Shown: positions 40,525-41,319 of the stretch, one piece after another | How the letters are laid out: each line of letters starts with the position of its first letter | Numbering within the stretch: position 1 is the first letter of the stretch | Assembly: GCA_002332615.1 (NCBI GenBank) | Contig: DDAL01000007.1 | Coordinates: 1-41,319, forward strand | Direction of reading: 5' to 3' | DNA: 41,319 nt | DNA from: Sphingobacteriaceae bacterium UBA2059 | GTDB lineage: Bacteria > Bacteroidota > Bacteroidia > Sphingobacteriales > Sphingobacteriaceae | Notes under the pieces: model-generated | Databases searched by the model: none | Seen by the model: the letters and a program-made list of their open reading frames with translations, nothing else | Told to the model about the DNA's origin: nothing | Position numbers and translations under genes: made by a program

Positions 40525-41259
40525 ATGCGCAAATTACTAGGCTACCTGTTTACCCCTTTTCATTATTTTTTTTTCATCCTTCTGCTTCTTATCTTTCATC
40601 CGCTTCAATGGATTTCCCTCAAATTAGGCGGATACAGTGCACATAAAAAGACTGTAGATGCTTTAAATTTTTTTCTGGTAGGCACTTATTATATAGCAGG
40701 CATTGCAACCGCATTTTATAATAAGTATGATCTTCCCCGGGGCCGTTCCATTATCTTTGTATCCAATCACCAAAGCTCTTTAGACGTTCCTGCTTTAATA
40801 TGGTATCTGAGGAAATATCATGTAAAGTTTGTATCCAAGATTGAACTTACACGTGGTATCCCAAGTGTATCCTTTAATCTTAAGCACGGCGGAGCTGCAA
40901 ATATTGATCGCAACGATCCGCGCCAGTCCATGACTGAAATCCTTAAACTTGCCCAGCGCATGAGGGAGTATAACTGGTCTGCCGCTATCTTCCCTGAAGG
41001 CACCCGAACCCGCGATGGTAGAATGAAAGCTTTTCACGAAGGCGGCGTAGCCACGCTTATTAAAAAGGTGCCCGATGTACTGGTAGTACCAATAGTCATT
41101 AACGGGTCCTGGCAAGCCAGCCGATATGGAAAGTATCCTTTAAACTTTGGTCAAAAGATAAGCTATACAGTACTGCAGCCCATAGAGCCTACGGGTAAAA
41201 ATCCAGTCGAAGTAGTTAAAGAAGCCGAATCCGCAATACGTTCAGCTTTGCAGCAATAA
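40525..41259 (+). CDS. PlsC-type 1-acyl-glycerol-3-phosphate acyltransferase
   Basis: A 244-residue membrane-bound acyltransferase of the PlsC/AGPAT group. It has an N-terminal hydrophobic stretch (about 12-30), the catalytic NHQSSLD (HX4D; H82, D87), and FPEGTR (156-161) for the phosphate of the substrate. It most likely adds the second acyl chain to lysophosphatidic acid in phospholipid synthesis. The gene starts 57 bases after metK; the hairpin between them may reduce read-through. Confidence 0.9.
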   Translation: MRKLLGYLFTPFHYFFFILLLLIFHPLQWISLKLGGYSAHKKTVDALNFFLVGTYYIAGIATAFYNKYDLPRGRSIIFVSNHQSSLDVPALIWYLRKYHVKFVSKIELTRGIPSVSFNLKHGGAANIDRNDPRQSMTEILKLAQRMREYNWSAAIFPEGTRTRDGRMKAFHEGGVATLIKKVPDVLVVPIVINGSWQASRYGKYPLNFGQKISYTVLQPIEPTGKNPVEVVKEAESAIRSALQQ

Positions 41260-41263
41260 ATAC

Positions 41264-41319
41264 TATTCAACAAAAAAGCGGATAGCATGCTAGCATGTTA
41301 TCCGCTTTTTTGTTGAATA
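41264..41319. terminator. long inverted repeat, bidirectional terminator
   Basis: A 56-base inverted repeat that reaches the window end: 21-bp perfect outer arms with an A-run and a T-run (AAAAAAGCGGATA / TATCCGCTTTTTT), one G-T pair, then the palindrome CATGCTAGCATG. Either strand gives a stem followed by T, so it can end transcripts from both sides. Confidence 0.8.

Noticed and set aside
1..41319. Mobile elements, CRISPR arrays, tRNA genes or prophage
   Set aside because: No transposase or integrase, no regular spaced repeats, no tRNA arms or CCA-type ends were seen on either strand.

Overview
This window looks like a chromosomal segment from a Bacteroidota genome, most likely Sphingobacteriaceae (Pedobacter-like). 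Pointers are start regions without Shine-Dalgarno sequences but with TAnnTTTG-type -7 boxes, a DUF4834 protein, a YwbE-like protein, a short NuoG without the molybdopterin-type domain, a paired ExbD set with TonB, and a FeoB-associated Cys-rich micro-protein. I see no tRNA, rRNA, CRISPR array, insertion sequence or phage gene.

Layout. 1-1.4 kb (minus): pyrimidine salvage pair, a YjjG-type nucleotidase and upp. 1.4-1.8 kb: a gene-free stretch ending in a plus-strand terminator, a possible small RNA. 1.8-7.0 kb (plus): uvrB, a YwbE-like protein, a DUF4834 protein and a large YfhO-family membrane protein. 7.0-12.5 kb: four tightly packed minus-strand glycosyltransferases, divergent from a Wzx-like flippase; probably a surface glycan locus. 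12.6-14.4 kb (minus): typA. 14.5 kb (plus): the 53-residue FeoB-associated protein. 14.9-18.7 kb (minus): ispF, rsmE, a CNNM/CorC-type protein, inorganic pyrophosphatase and a DedA protein. 18.7-31.7 kb (minus): a complete 14-gene respiratory complex I operon, nuoA to nuoN. 31.8-37.5 kb (minus): ExbB, ExbD, ExbD, TonB, a small membrane protein, a PstS-like lipoprotein and a secreted TPR protein. 37.8-39.0 kb (minus): a SUI1/YciH factor and a YegS/DAGK-type lipid kinase. 39.2-41.3 kb (plus): metK, with a structured 150-nt leader, and a PlsC-type acyltransferase, closed by a near-perfect 56-nt inverted repeat.

Most genes are conserved housekeeping functions. Complex I and the ExbB/ExbD/TonB set are linked by proton motive force: one builds it, the other uses it. 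The points that stand out are non-coding: a terminator with no gene upstream (1741-1771), terminators inside operons (between nuoA and nuoB, and inside the small gene after tonB), hairpins between nuoI/nuoJ and exbB/exbD, terminator/promoter overlaps in front of uvrB and nuoA, and the metK leader. The best candidate for a poorly described protein system is the ExbB-ExbD-ExbD-TonB-binding lipoprotein-TPR set, which has a PstS-like receptor but no ABC permease. All functional calls come from reading translated motifs; no database search was run.
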